This document shows, piece after piece, positions 1-9,624 of a stretch of DNA of 38,590 bases (its first letter is position 1; each line of letters begins with the position of its first letter). Where the stretch lies: the NCBI GenBank assembly GCA_025201805.1, contig MU619327.1:94932-133521 (forward strand), read 5' to 3'. The notes under the pieces are model-generated. The model was not told the DNA's origin, searched no databases, and saw only the letters and a program-made list of their open reading frames with translations. This DNA is from Parasitella parasitica. Its lineage: Eukaryota > Mucoromycota > Mucoromycetes > Mucorales > Mucoraceae. The translations under genes were made by a program, and so were the position numbers.

Positions 1-664
1 GTACAGGTAAAGATACTTGCGTTTTCAGCAAATTTTGAGCATCTGTCAATGCAGTTTTTACTACATTGAGTTCAGCTCGTAATTTGGCATTTTCAATGGC
101 TAAGCTTTCAACACTTGCCAGACGAGATTCTTGATACGCAAGTTTTTGTGTTAGATCACGAATTTGTGATTGGAAGCGGAGTGCCCACGAAGGGGTATCG
201 TTATCCAGATCGACAGAAAAAGGAGTAGCAGGAGAGAAATTGGGGATTGTGGTGGTACCTGAATTCGTGAATTCAGTATCTATTTTATTAGATACCTTGG
301 TCATTTGGGGTAAAGAAGCACGACTGGGGTTGGTTTTAGTACGAGAGTGTTTTTTGAGAACTTTTTGTGAATCAACACCAAAAAGTGGAGGAGACAAAGA
401 GGAAAAAGGTCGTTTAGATTTGTCTGAAGAAACTTCAGCAAATGTTTTGTTGGGTTGAAAAGAAGATGCTTGAGAAGTCGATGATTTTGAAGAGTGATTA
501 GAACTTTTTGAGTCCTTAGTAGAGGGAGATGCCGTTGTTACTGTTGGTACAGTACGAGATCTAAGTTGCCGTGGCAAAGGAATTTTAGAGTGGTTTGCTT
601 TCTTGGTAGACAGTTTCAATGATTGTTGCTTTTTCAAAAATATTGCGGGTATTGAACCTATATG
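1..664 (-). CDS. Edge-truncated Ser/Thr-rich, coiled-coil reading frame (possible LINE ORF1-like)
   Basis: One frame stays open on the minus strand from an in-frame TAA at 665-667 to the window edge, about 221 codons. The first half is rich in Ser, Thr, Lys and Pro, including a FAEVSS segment. The last part, roughly 60 residues before the edge, is heptad-like (DLTQKL, IENAKLRAEL) and predicts a coiled coil. There is no ATG near the 5' end; the first Met is about halfway along. The start is therefore missing (truncation) or lies in an upstream exon, with possible AG acceptors just right of 640-660. A Ser/Thr-rich head followed by a coiled coil resembles ORF1 proteins of fungal non-LTR retrotransposons, but no RNA-binding motif is visible, so that name is inference. 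The frame ends 8 nt short of the 5' end of the tRNA gene on the other strand. Confidence 0.45.
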
Positions 665-672
665 TTATGATC

Positions 673-744
673 TCTTCGGTAGTATAGTGGTAAGTATCCC
701 CGCCTGTCACGCGGGAGACCGGGGTTCAATTCCCCGCCGGAGAG
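673..744 (+). tRNA. tRNA-Asp (GTC)
   Basis: All four stems can be drawn. The acceptor is 673-679 with 737-743 (one T-G wobble), with discriminator G744. The anticodon stem is 699-703 with 711-715 around loop 704-710, placing anticodon GTC at 706-708. The T stem is 720-724 with 732-736 around a TTCAATT loop. The D arm and T arm match the usual eukaryotic tRNA-Asp A and B boxes. There is no intron. A T6 run at 745-750 is a normal RNA polymerase III terminator. Confidence 0.97.
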
Positions 745-750
745 TTTTTT

Positions 751-1490
751 TCACATTTTGTGGTGTATGTATCGTTTTTTTTATTTTTTTGTCAGTTGCT
801 CACAGACTTTGTGTGTAACCATTTTAATTAGTATATAAATATCAATTGTATCTTACAATAATAAAGGTATCTTTTATCTCATATATAACATTTTACATAC
901 TTCCTTATAAATCTACTCTAAAACATATTTATCTGCACACGACATTTTTTTATCAAGTTTGTTAACAGCTGTGGTTGCTAGAAACCGACATAGTAATAAA
1001 ATAATACTTGAGAATATAATTTTTTTTTTTCTTATAGTTTCGTTCAGAATGTCCCTGTCTTCGATTTGCATTGTCATATCTATAGAATACATTAGATTAT
1101 CATTTTTTTTACATCTGCCAATGTGGCAACCTTTGCCATGGTGGCCGTTCTTGGATTAGATCTAAAGTTAGAATCCTGAGATATCATCTGATTTTCTTTT
1201 GTATCCATATAAAGAATGCATAAGTTATATCTAACATAGTTATAATGTACGGATCATGATACTAATTGTTGATAATTCTTTTACAAATAATAAATAAGCT
1301 ACAATTTGTGATTGAACCTCTTGCAAGATTCTAGGCTTATTCAATGATCAGATCGTGGGATGTCAGAGAGACGTCTTACCCACATATTATCTTTAATGTG
1401 GAAGAATAGGTCTGTCTTGGATGCTGTGATTTGATAGTGTTTGACACTTCTTGTCAAACATCAGATGTTGTGTAGATAAACAAGGATTAG
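751..1490. other. Non-coding spacer between tRNA and transposon
   Basis: AT-rich sequence with no convincing reading frame on either strand. The only structure I see is a perfect 9-bp hairpin at 1438-1460 (arms TGTTTGACA and TGTCAAACA, 5-nt loop), about 30 bp outside the transposon end. Confidence 0.6.
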
Positions 1491-1494
1491 GGTA

Positions 1495-1658
1495 CACTAT
1501 TTCCGAAAATTATTGGTGCACTAACAAAAAGCAGTTTGGTGCACCAAAAAAAATCATTTTGAAGCAGCGACGAAAATCAGTTTGGTGCACTGTCCAAAAT
1601 GCTTTTGGTGCATCTGCAAAATAAATTTCGTGCAAATATCAAAATGGTGTTTGGTGCA
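1495..1658. repeat. Left TIR, built of ~23-bp GGTGCA iterons
   Basis: Inverted copy of 3051-3213. The motif GGTGCA, or a close variant, starts at 1515, 1538, 1561 (GAAGCA), 1584, 1607, 1629 (CGTGCA) and 1653, a spacing of 22-24 bp. Each unit has an A-rich middle and ends in TTT. The outermost unit begins with GGTACA at 1491 and covers the TA target site. Such arrays are plausible transposase-binding sites; that role is inferred. Confidence 0.9.
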
Positions 1659-1682
1659 TTGTGCACCAAATGTGTAGATTTA

Positions 1683-3011
1683 TTATATATTTTTTTTTTC
1701 TAAACAGTCATCCCACTTGGAAGCAGAATATCTGCAAAATCCTTCTAGATCGCTGATCATCACCTTGTTACAAGCATCAGAAATTCTAGTGGACAGTGTT
1801 TCTTCTTCCAAAAGTGCCACTCTTTTAAGTTTGCTTTTCACAATGGACCAAAATTGCTCGATTGGATTAAGCTCAGGGGAATAAGGTGGGAGATAGACAC
1901 ATCTATACCCTCTGCTTTCAATATACAATTGTATGTCTTTGTTTTTATGGATAGGTGCATTATCCATTATCAAATAATGGCCTTCAAACTCCTTATATTT
2001 ATCCATCACATCCAAGGTGCTAGCGACAAAATTGAAGTAATGTCCAGTTACAGTTCCTCCCTTACCTGCTTGAGTCTGAATAGGGCCACCTGTAGCTTTT
2101 CTTTTTTTCGAAGGTGCTGTATAAACTTTCGGAAGCTTTACCTTAACATTAACAACGCCAAAGGGTGATATGGCCCCGATAATTGTCGTAGTTTTTGCTC
2201 GGGTCTTGGGAACCTTTACAACAGATCGCTCTCCTTTAACCGACCATGCATAGTTGCGCTTCATGTTGATAAGAAATGCAACCTCATCAATAAATACGCA
2301 ATCACTTGTAAAATCCATGTCAGTTTCTTGCCATTGCTTGACCCAGTTGTATCTTTCTTCAATTTTTTCAGGACTATTTCGCTCTACCGAGTGGAAATGA
2401 GCCCTTTTAAGCGAAAATTGGCACTTCTCTGTCAAGAACTCGTGCAAAGCAGACTTTCGAATTTCAAGACCCATAAATTGAGCATTCAGTTGATCCATCA
2501 TTTCTTCCAAGACTAGATCTGGTTTGGCATCCACCATGCCGATCAAAGCCTCTTTATGCTCCTCACGAAGTTTTGGTGGTCTTCCAACCGATTTGACCAC
2601 TTTTTTGTGAGAAAGCTCTTCATCATTCTCCAAACTTTCCACACCCTTCTTGTACCAGTTTTGGCCAGTGCTGGGAGGGATTTTGACCATTTTGCAGGCT
2701 GCACGGATGCTCATTTGCTTCTCGTATACGAGAAAGAAGAACTTGGCTTTATCTTCGCTCTTGTATGATCGATACCGTGTTCCCTTGGGTTCCTCGGGTT
2801 CTGCATTTCCACCTTCTTGTTTCAAACCATCTTCTTCTTTTGTTTTCTTAATCGGCTTTTCTGGTGGCTTCAGGTTCATATAGTCACTGAAGTTGGTTAT
2901 ATTATCCAAAGGATATTGTTCGTCGTCTACTTCCATAGCGAGAACAGCAACTGATTCACCCTGCTCATCGTAGAGATTTCCTTTCCCATCTTCGAAAATA
3001 AATTGATCCAT
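1683..3011 (-). CDS. Tc1/mariner-type DDE transposase
   Basis: Single-exon frame of 442 residues, a little longer than typical Tc1/mariner transposases (about 340-350) because of an acidic/lysine-rich N-terminal extension (about residues 1-90). A helix-turn-helix-like DNA-binding region follows at about 95-200, with a GRPPK segment near 143. The catalytic triad is visible: D242 in FIDEVAF, D350 in LIMDNAPIH, and E385 in SPELNPIE. The gap between the second D and the E is 34 residues (DD34E). It would excise and reinsert the surrounding element at TA. The start is the first ATG inside the right TIR. No internal stop or frameshift is seen, so the enzyme may be functional. It belongs to the same superfamily as the transposase at 30726-31787 but is clearly a different family. 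Confidence 0.95.
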   Translation of the reverse strand: MDQFIFEDGKGNLYDEQGESVAVLAMEVDDEQYPLDNITNFSDYMNLKPPEKPIKKTKEEDGLKQEGGNAEPEEPKGTRYRSYKSEDKAKFFFLVYEKQMSIRAACKMVKIPPSTGQNWYKKGVESLENDEELSHKKVVKSVGRPPKLREEHKEALIGMVDAKPDLVLEEMMDQLNAQFMGLEIRKSALHEFLTEKCQFSLKRAHFHSVERNSPEKIEERYNWVKQWQETDMDFTSDCVFIDEVAFLINMKRNYAWSVKGERSVVKVPKTRAKTTTIIGAISPFGVVNVKVKLPKVYTAPSKKRKATGGPIQTQAGKGGTVTGHYFNFVASTLDVMDKYKEFEGHYLIMDNAPIHKNKDIQLYIESRGYRCVYLPPYSPELNPIEQFWSIVKSKLKRVALLEEETLSTRISDACNKVMISDLEGFCRYSASKWDDCLEKKNI

Positions 3012-3050
3012 AGAATAAGCTAATATTTGTGGTAAGAAAAGAGCTAAAAG

Positions 3051-3213
3051 TGCATCAAATACATTTTGATTTTTGCACGAAATTTATTATGCAGCTGCGC
3101 CAAAAGCATTTTGGACAGTGCACCAAACTGATTTTCGTCGCTGCTTCAAAATGATTTTTTTTGGTGCACCAAACTGCTTTTTGTTAGTACACCAATAATT
3201 TTCGGAAATAGTG
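3051..3213. repeat. Right TIR, built of ~23-bp iterons
   Basis: Reverse complement of the left arm, with matching iteron phase and a few substitutions, such as GGTGTA for the outermost GGTGCA and GATGCA for the innermost one. It ends next to the TA at 3214-3215. The transposase ATG (3011) lies 40 bp inside this arm, so the arm probably also acts as the transposase promoter. Confidence 0.9.
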
Positions 3214-3215
3214 TA

Positions 3216-4048
3216 CAGTATACTTTAGTATAAATAGAAATCATACCTTATGTCAAAAACAGTCCTCAGGTTTATACCTGGTTTATTCAGAGAAAGTCTT
3301 ATTCACTTCTTTCGATATAACATTTACACATCATTTCGCTGCGCCCTTTACACTGGCACAGCATGATTGTACAAGTTTTCAATAGATTGTTCATAAAGAT
3401 TTAGTCCATTTAAATAAACAGCGTTCATTCAACCAATAAAATACTTAGTTTTGTATTTGGTCTTTATTCTCATCTGCTATGCCTTCTTCAAAAATTTGCT
3501 TAACAGGCACAGAGTATATACTGCAAAGCCTAATAGTTGAATTTGCGAGGACTGCAAGAAGGTGATAGTGAAGTAATAGCAATTCGGATAGGAACATTCT
3601 CCAGCTTGAACAGTCTATTAAACATTTTGGTATCTTTTATTCAGGCAGTATTTTTTTGCTCTTAACACGCTGTGAATCATATGGATGCCCTAAAATTTAT
3701 CTGTGTTGTTTACTTTTGTTAGACCTTGTGTTAATTATGATTAAAATCTTTGCTGATACTGTAGGAATACACAATTTAAATGACTATTATCTAAAAACAA
3801 GGTATATAATCTCTTGTTACTTTTGGTATATCTTTTTCATTCATTTCAAAGGAGTGAATCAGCTCGGCATTCGATTTCTATACTCATGTAAGCAGTCTTT
3901 AACTCGAGTAAAGTAAAGGATTGGCGGCAAAGAGTTCCCCCATTATCGATCAAATTGAGTAATAATGTTTATGTCATAATTTATGTATGTACAAAAGTAT
4001 ACACAGCCTTTCCTTTTATCTCCTTTTTTTTTTTTTTTTTCTTTTCAT
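3216..4048. other. Non-coding spacer
   Basis: No convincing gene. The last part, with a T-rich tract at 4024-4045, is the likely promoter/leader of the quinone reductase gene. Confidence 0.5.
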
Positions 4049-5172
4049 ATGCTTCTCAGAACTAAAATTTCTCCAAGGTTACTTTATCAGCGAGCACCTG
4101 TCCATAATTATTTAAAGTCTAGTGTAATTCGAACAATGTCTACTGCCAATACAATGAAAGCTGTTTTCGTAAATGAACAAGGTGGCGTTGATAAACTGAT
4201 TTATGATAATGTTCCTGTTCCCAAGGTTGGCGAAAACTCTGTGCTTGTCAAGAATCGTTTTGTCGGTGTCAACTATATCGATACCTATCAAAGAAGTGGT
4301 GTTTACCCTGTATCTTTGCCATTTACTCTTGGCCGTGAAGGGTAATTTTTTTCTCTCTATAATCCAGAACTGAAACATTCATGCAAAACTTCAATAGTGC
4401 AGGTGATATTGTAGAGGTTGGTGCCAACGTTAAAGATTTCCAGGTTGGTGATCGTGTTGTTTACCTGGGTGGGTCTACTTACGCCGAATATACAAATGTT
4501 CCAGCAGAAGCTGCTGAAAGGTTAAGTAAGGATGTCACCTACGAGGAGGCTGCTGCTATTGGTATTCAAGCATTGACTGCTTGGACCATGGTACGTGATG
4601 GTTACCAAGTTAAGAAGGGCGACACTATTTTGGTTCATGCTGCAGCTGGTGGTGTAGGTTTATTATTGTGCCAAATGATTCATCATCTTGGTGCAACTGT
4701 CATCGGCACTGTGAGCACAGATGAAAAGGCTGCCCTTGCTCGTAAAAATGGTGCCGACCATGTCATTGTTTATACTCGCGAAGATGTTGTTGAACGAGTC
4801 AATGAGCTTACGGGTAACTTGGGTTGTCATGCTGTATTGGATGGTGTTGGAAAATCAACTTGGGAAGACTCTCTTGCCTCCACTCGCCGTTTGGGAACGT
4901 TGATTTCATTCGGCAATGCCTCAGGTGTCGTTCCTCCCATTAAAATCCAATGTTTGACAGCCAAAAACTTGAAATTGATGAGACCCCAATTGTTTGCGTA
5001 CCTTGCAACTCGTGGAGAATCTCAAAAATGGTGGAGTGAAATATTTGAGCTGCTAAGCAAAAATGTTATCAAGCTTCATATTCACAAAGTTTATGATTTA
5101 ATGGATGCTAAGCAAGCGCATATGGATATTGAGAGCAGAAAGACTACAGGAAAGCTTTTGATTAAACTTTAA
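4049..5172 (+). CDS. ZTA1: NADPH:quinone oxidoreductase (zeta-crystallin-like, MDR family)
   Basis: Two exons (4049-4341 and 4398-5172) joined over a 56-nt GT-AG intron give 355 residues. The join restores the GREGAGDIVEVG segment typical of this family. The enzyme transfers electrons from NADPH to quinones or alpha,beta-unsaturated carbonyls. The NADPH-binding motif AAAGGVG is near residue 178, followed by the Rossmann fold; no zinc ligands are seen, as expected for this branch. Residues 1-29 (MLLRTKISPR start) are basic and hydroxylated with no acidic residue, like a mitochondrial presequence. A second in-frame ATG at 4136 (MSTANTMKAVF) would give a cytosolic form, so one gene could supply two compartments. 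The short T-rich leader just before 4049 is compatible with either start. Confidence 0.93.
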
Positions 5173-6032
5173 AATTAACGGGTATTTTCCGTGTAATAAG
5201 TTTCGACTTTATTAATAAAATTGGTGCTTGTATTTCTCTATATAATTAGATAACAACAGAGTCATGACTGACGACCATTCGTTCAGACCTTACATTCTGC
5301 GTTAAAACTTTCGAGCATCTAATCGCTATTTGTAACTATAACAAAATTACCTGTTTATGCTTTACACTCGTTTGCGCAAAATCTAGAAAAAAAGGTATCT
5401 CATACCGCGTAATAAATAATGGGTCAAATATATATTTTATAATTACGCTTGTCAAACAAATCTTTATAAATAGCATCATTTTAATGTTGCAATCGAAAAC
5501 TAGTATCACATCAACTAAGCTCAAAGCACATGTTATTGTTGCTTTTTTATAATTTCTGTTTTATTTTTATAATAAAACTGATTCTGTAAAAAGTTCGCAT
5601 ATTATTGTGGAGAAACAAAAAACAAGGTTATCCAAGGGAAAGAGAAAAACATCTTGCTGTGCTACTATTGATAATCATTTCAAATTTTCGAATGTACAAT
5701 GTAAGTCTATCAGCCGCTTTACCACATCGAACAAATTGCTATTATATTGAAAATCAAGAGAGCTAAACGCACTGAACATGTCCGCGGACTTTGGCGTTTT
5801 GGGTTGAATATTACTGTATTAATTGGCAGTAATATAGTGTAACAATGTCCAATCGACCAAAAAGAAGATATGGAAAGTGACAGTATAGCATCAGCATATA
5901 GAAAGGAAGCTCTTTAAAACCAGCTAATTTGATTTGTGTAGCCGTATAGAGATAATAACTCATATAAATCAATCTTACAGGATTATCCTCATCTTTCTCA
6001 TTTTTTTTTCCCATTTACACAGCAAAAGTGAG
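5173..6032. other. Non-coding spacer
   Basis: AT-rich, no supported gene. A perfect 10-bp palindrome GTCCGCGGAC at 5780-5789 carries CCG/CGG triplets like those bound by fungal Zn2Cys6 regulators, about 245 bp upstream of the secreted-protein gene. Its function is not shown. Confidence 0.5.
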
Positions 6033-6473
6033 ATGTTCAAGTCATTACTCTTACTTGCGGTTTTGTGCTTGGTTTTTATCCAAACTGGGTACGCAAGTGT
6101 GTTTTCTCAACTTCAATTTATCAAGATTTCATCACCAAAGAGTGGGCAAAACCTCCGTGCTGGTGAATACTTGACAGTTAAATATGTCATGCAGCCTCTT
6201 ATCAAGGACAATGTCTCTGCTGGGAAGGCCCTCAAATTAAATATCAATTTCCACAAGCGAACTGGAAATACAAAGCAACAGCAGCTGGCTATTATTTCCC
6301 ATAGTTGTCCTGTCACTGCCAAGGAAAATAAATATGTCACTTATACCAAAAAATGGAAAATTCCCAAGGGTACCAAGCCCGGATCTTATGCTGTTGATTT
6401 CAAGGAACTTGTTCAACTTCGTCGTGGCCAAATTACTGCTGTTGAAACTGTAAAAGTTAATGTTGTTGATTAA
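6033..6473 (+). CDS. Small secreted protein, beta-sandwich-like, function unknown
   Basis: Single exon, 146 residues. It begins with a clear signal peptide (MFKSLLLLAVLCLVFIQTGY, likely cut near residues 19-22). The mature part opens with ISSPKSGQNLRAGEYLTVKY, the same kind of opening as Kre9/Knh1-like extracellular domains of fungal wall proteins (pattern: hydrophobic-SP-x-x-G-x-x-x-x-A-G). No GPI-attachment tail or transmembrane segment follows, so it is probably secreted or wall-associated. The protein is lysine-rich. The upstream frame is open from 5934, but the ATG at 6033 is the one that places a signal peptide at the N terminus. Family assignment is tentative; a signal-peptide-bearing beta-strand protein is well supported. 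Confidence 0.8.
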   Translation: MFKSLLLLAVLCLVFIQTGYASVFSQLQFIKISSPKSGQNLRAGEYLTVKYVMQPLIKDNVSAGKALKLNINFHKRTGNTKQQQLAIISHSCPVTAKENKYVTYTKKWKIPKGTKPGSYAVDFKELVQLRRGQITAVETVKVNVVD

Positions 6474-6765
6474 AACGTTAAACTTTTATCCGATATGCTC
6501 CCTCTACCGTCTTTCTTTTCGTAATTTACCCCATCGCCGCCAGCTCGATACAAAAAATATATTCAATAATAAATTACATGTAATTGGCTAGTAAATGATA
6601 GCAATCTTTTAAAATGTTTTCAGAAATGATGGTTGGAATAGGCCCACATCTGAAGTCAAGTCCGGCTCCCAGCTGTTTGTTTCAGAAGAACACATTTCCT
6701 GGGCCGTATAATATTTTTCTGCATGATAAATTGCTATTTTTCTCTCTCTGTCAATTTCATACATA

Positions 6766-8004
6766 ATGAGCAAAATTCTCAACTACGGCTCTATCAACAT
6801 CGATGAGTCTTTTATTGTACCGCACATTTGTTCGTCAGGCGAAACTTTATCCTCTTCAAAATATTTCGTTCGCGCTGGTGGCAAAGGTAACGCTGAACAT
6901 TGAGGAAAAGCTCTTGGTTATTGATATGCATATATTAGGTGCAAATCAGTCAATAGCAATTGCAAAGGTAGGATAAATGTCATATGAAGGCGGGAAATAT
7001 TGACTGAAATGGGCATATCGTAGGCGGGAGGACGAGTTTACCATTCTGGCAACTTTGGCTACGACGCTGTTTGGGTAATAAATAGACATGGTGTGCTGTT
7101 ATTTATATTGACATATCAATTAATTAGATTAAAGACTATATGACTGAGAACGGCGTTGATATGTCCTACTCGAGAATCAACGAAAAGGAGGTAGACAAAA
7201 AGCTGTTTTTTTCAAGAATCGCCCATTGACACACACCCACACATCGATAGAGAAATGGGCATGCATTTATTCAAGTAAGTAAGGAAACAGGTGATAACTG
7301 CATTGTGCTTTATCCCGGCACCAATGGCACTTATACTGTGGAAGAAGCTGCTACGGTACTTGATTCATTCGGACCTAGCGACTGGATTGTACAACAGAAT
7401 GAGATTAGCCATGGTGGAGAGATAATGAAGTTGGCAGCCGAAAGGGGGCTCAAGGTATTCTTTAATCCAGCACCTCTTACAAAAGGTATTTTACATGAAT
7501 TTCCTTTTGATAAGGTCACTATTCTTGTTGTGAATGAGCATGAGGCGCAATCCTTATATGAAGAGCTTGGTGGCAGCAGAAAAGGTGTTTCTGGCTTGGA
7601 TCTGGCAACGGAACTTATGCAAAATTTTGATACAATGCAAGGTGTCGTGATTACTTTAGGTGGGGAAGGTGTCGTTGCTAGGTTCAAGTACAATAAGAAA
7701 TTCAAAGACTTTAAAGTACCTAGTAGAAAAGTCAATGTCAAGGATACAACTGGTGCAGGAGACACATTTGTTGTATGTACCCTAATCACTTGAAAGAAAA
7801 AGCTGGGCCAATTTTATTAATATTCCCATGTAGGGCTACTTTTTAGCTGCATTTATTCGAGCTGAAAAAGAGGATTACTTCCACAGAGTTGAGGCAGCAT
7901 TACAAGAAGCAAACTTTGCATCGTCAATAGCAGTTCAGCGTGAGGGATCTATGGCTTCTGTTCCATATATCAGAGAAGTACATGAAGCAATGCATAGTAA
8001 ATAA
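6766..8004 (+). CDS. RBK1: Ribokinase (PfkB family)
   Basis: Six exons (6766-6886, 6939-6967, 7024-7074, 7128-7190, 7251-7772, 7834-8004) with five GT-AG introns of 52-61 nt give 318 residues, the usual ribokinase size. It phosphorylates D-ribose to ribose 5-phosphate with ATP in the cytosol. The first two exons together make the PfkB N-terminal signature GGKGANQS (about residues 38-45). The ATP/catalytic signature DTTGAGDTF is at about 253-261, with the catalytic Asp at 259. Exon 2 is only 29 nt. At 7275 a GTAAGT sequence lies inside exon 5 but must be read through to keep IQVSKETGDNC in frame. It is followed closely (about 300 bp) by a small membrane-protein gene on the same strand. Confidence 0.95.
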
Positions 8005-8132
8005 AGGATTCATTAGCACTCTAATTTTAATGACCCAATCAAGGCCTCTTATTGTCAAAAACAACAGATCTCCATAGCCATTTTTACAGGGGCGATAAAT
8101 TAAGTTATTGAGTATCACCTCCACTCACACTG

Positions 8133-8195
8133 CCTCTCTCACTCTCGCTCTCCCTCTCCCTCTCTCTCTCTCTCTCTTTTTTTTTAAAAAAAAAA
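8133..8195. repeat. CT-rich microsatellite ending in T9A10
   Basis: An almost pure pyrimidine tract with CT repeats (longest uninterrupted run about 8160-8176) runs into T9 (8177-8185) and A10 (8186-8195). It lies about 110 bp upstream of the gene at 8303 and is probably in its promoter or leader. Pyrimidine tracts of this kind are common in fungal promoters. Confidence 0.85.
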
Positions 8196-8302
8196 CCCTT
8201 TCTTTCTCTCTTAGCGTCAAGAGGTAAATCACTCGTTTTTACCACCCAAATCACACTCCATTCCTTCTATAATTTGTTACGATAATCGCTATACAAGATA
8301 TA

Positions 8303-8689
8303 ATGTCGAGCAACCTGAATTTGTTCTTGTTCATGTCACTGCTCTCAGCTGTATTTGCACAACAAACACCAACTGTCTTGACAAATGGATTCCATGAAGA
8401 TAACAACAGCTCGAATGAAAAGCATGAAAGCTGGCTCCAAAAGAATGATAGATATGTCTTTATAATAATCCTTAGCTTGTTGATTTTGGCTATTTTAATA
8501 TGGTACATTGTTCGTAGCATCAAAAGCATGCGTAAGAGATTGGCTGATGAAAACCAAGGACATATGATGATGGTTCAAAATGCATCTGGTGGCGGTTTCT
8601 CAGAAAATGTACCTGTCGACTCTAATGGATTTCATAAGGTGCCTGATTACCCTCAGCAACCACCGCCACAGTACAATCATCGTTATTAG
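8303..8689 (+). CDS. Small type-I membrane protein, family member A (unknown function)
   Basis: Single exon, 128 residues, not recognised. A signal peptide of about 19 residues ends in AVFA before QQTP. A short Asn/Ser-rich lumenal or extracellular segment with an N-glycosylation sequon (NNSS) follows, then SWLQKND, a transmembrane helix at about residues 49-70 (FIIILSLLILAILIWYIV), and a basic stop-transfer segment KSMRKR. The cytosolic tail of about 50 residues is Gly/Met/Asn-rich and ends in a proline-rich PQQPPPQYNHRY. Two neighbouring loci (9625-9978 and 10645-10934) have the same plan, so this is a local gene family. A PPxY-like PPPQY in the tail could bind WW or SH3 proteins (inference). 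Confidence 0.8.
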   Translation: MSSNLNLFLFMSLLSAVFAQQTPTVLTNGFHEDNNSSNEKHESWLQKNDRYVFIIILSLLILAILIWYIVRSIKSMRKRLADENQGHMMMVQNASGGGFSENVPVDSNGFHKVPDYPQQPPPQYNHRY

Positions 8690-9624
8690 CCATACATATA
8701 TAAACAAAGTAATAAAGCCTGAATAGCCGATACGCTAAAAAGAAATAGAGGTGCACATACGCTTGTATTTTATAAGTAGCATGGCTTGTTTTAATCTGAC
8801 TAACCTCCTTGATTTTTTGCTTAGTTTTGATTGTTTTTTCTTTGACGAGATTAATGAGCAACTTGTCAGGTTTTAGACTATCGTCAGGAACAAGAGAAAA
8901 AAGCCTCCCTTAGAAAAGGGCAGTCTGGAACTCCAGATACTGGCTGTTTCACACAATTTTGCATCGTATAAATTAGTTGCACAATCAGCTTTTAATAGGT
9001 GTAAATTGGGATATGCTTCAATACAGAGATTCATCCCATGTATTTTAAGTCAGAGAATGAAAAGCATAACTACAAGTTCAATATACGATCAAGCAAGGAA
9101 GAAGGAAGTGTCGCTGTTTTGCTTCTCAATAAATTATCAACTATTCCGGTCATTCATATAAGATTTCTTGATAATTTGGGAGACTTAGAGGTAAGTAACG
9201 AAGCCATCCGATTCCTTGGGCACGTAAAAAAAAAAAAGATGAAAGAAGGTGGATATTTTAAGCACTGTATGTTTCATGGCTGAACAAAGGTGTGTTTGAC
9301 CATTTTTCTCTCCATGTGCTGGCACACTCAATCTCTTGTTCGGTTTACATAAGGCATGGCACCAAACCATCCGAGTCAACTATCATTATCCTTGCGTTGC
9401 AAGAATCAAGTCAGAACAAAACTCCAACAAGGATGTCGGTTTTTTTTCTTGGTGGCTACCAATGATAGCATCTGTGTAACTCTAATATACCGTATAAATA
9501 CAAAGTGCTTTATTTGTCAAGTTTATAATACATTATATATATGTCTAAAGATTGGCATTGCATTGATTTGATCAAATAAGCATCTGCTAAATGCATTTGT
9601 CTATTTTGCATACATTTCATTTGT
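8690..9624. other. Spacer with one doubtful reading frame (9038-9193)
   Basis: Mostly AT-rich non-coding sequence. From an ATG at 9038 a frame runs to about 9190 (MYFKSENEKH start) and meets a consensus donor GTAAGT at 9191. No upstream exon or matching downstream exon could be built, and the product is not recognised. I do not call it a gene. Confidence 0.35.

Larger units (their letters stand above)
1495..3213 (-). mobile_element. Complete Tc1/mariner-type DNA transposon (DD34E)
   Basis: A 1.7-kb element is bounded by about 164-bp terminal inverted repeats and flanked on both sides by the dinucleotide TA (1493-1494 and 3214-3215), the duplicated target of the IS630-Tc1-mariner superfamily. 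The ends begin CACTATTTCC. It carries one uninterrupted transposase gene on the minus strand. The two arms differ at only a few positions and the gene has no stops, so the copy looks young and possibly autonomous. The TIRs contain an internal ~23-bp periodic motif (separate entries). Confidence 0.93.

Noticed and set aside
3656-3916. 86-codon plus-strand frame before the quinone reductase
   Set aside because: Starts with a non-ATG codon, composition is Phe/Leu/Tyr-rich and random, no family feature, AT-rich context.
9038-9283. 81-codon frame starting at an ATG, with a GTAAGT donor inside
   Set aside because: The donor is good but no partner exon could be built and the product is unrecognised; noted in the spacer entry only.
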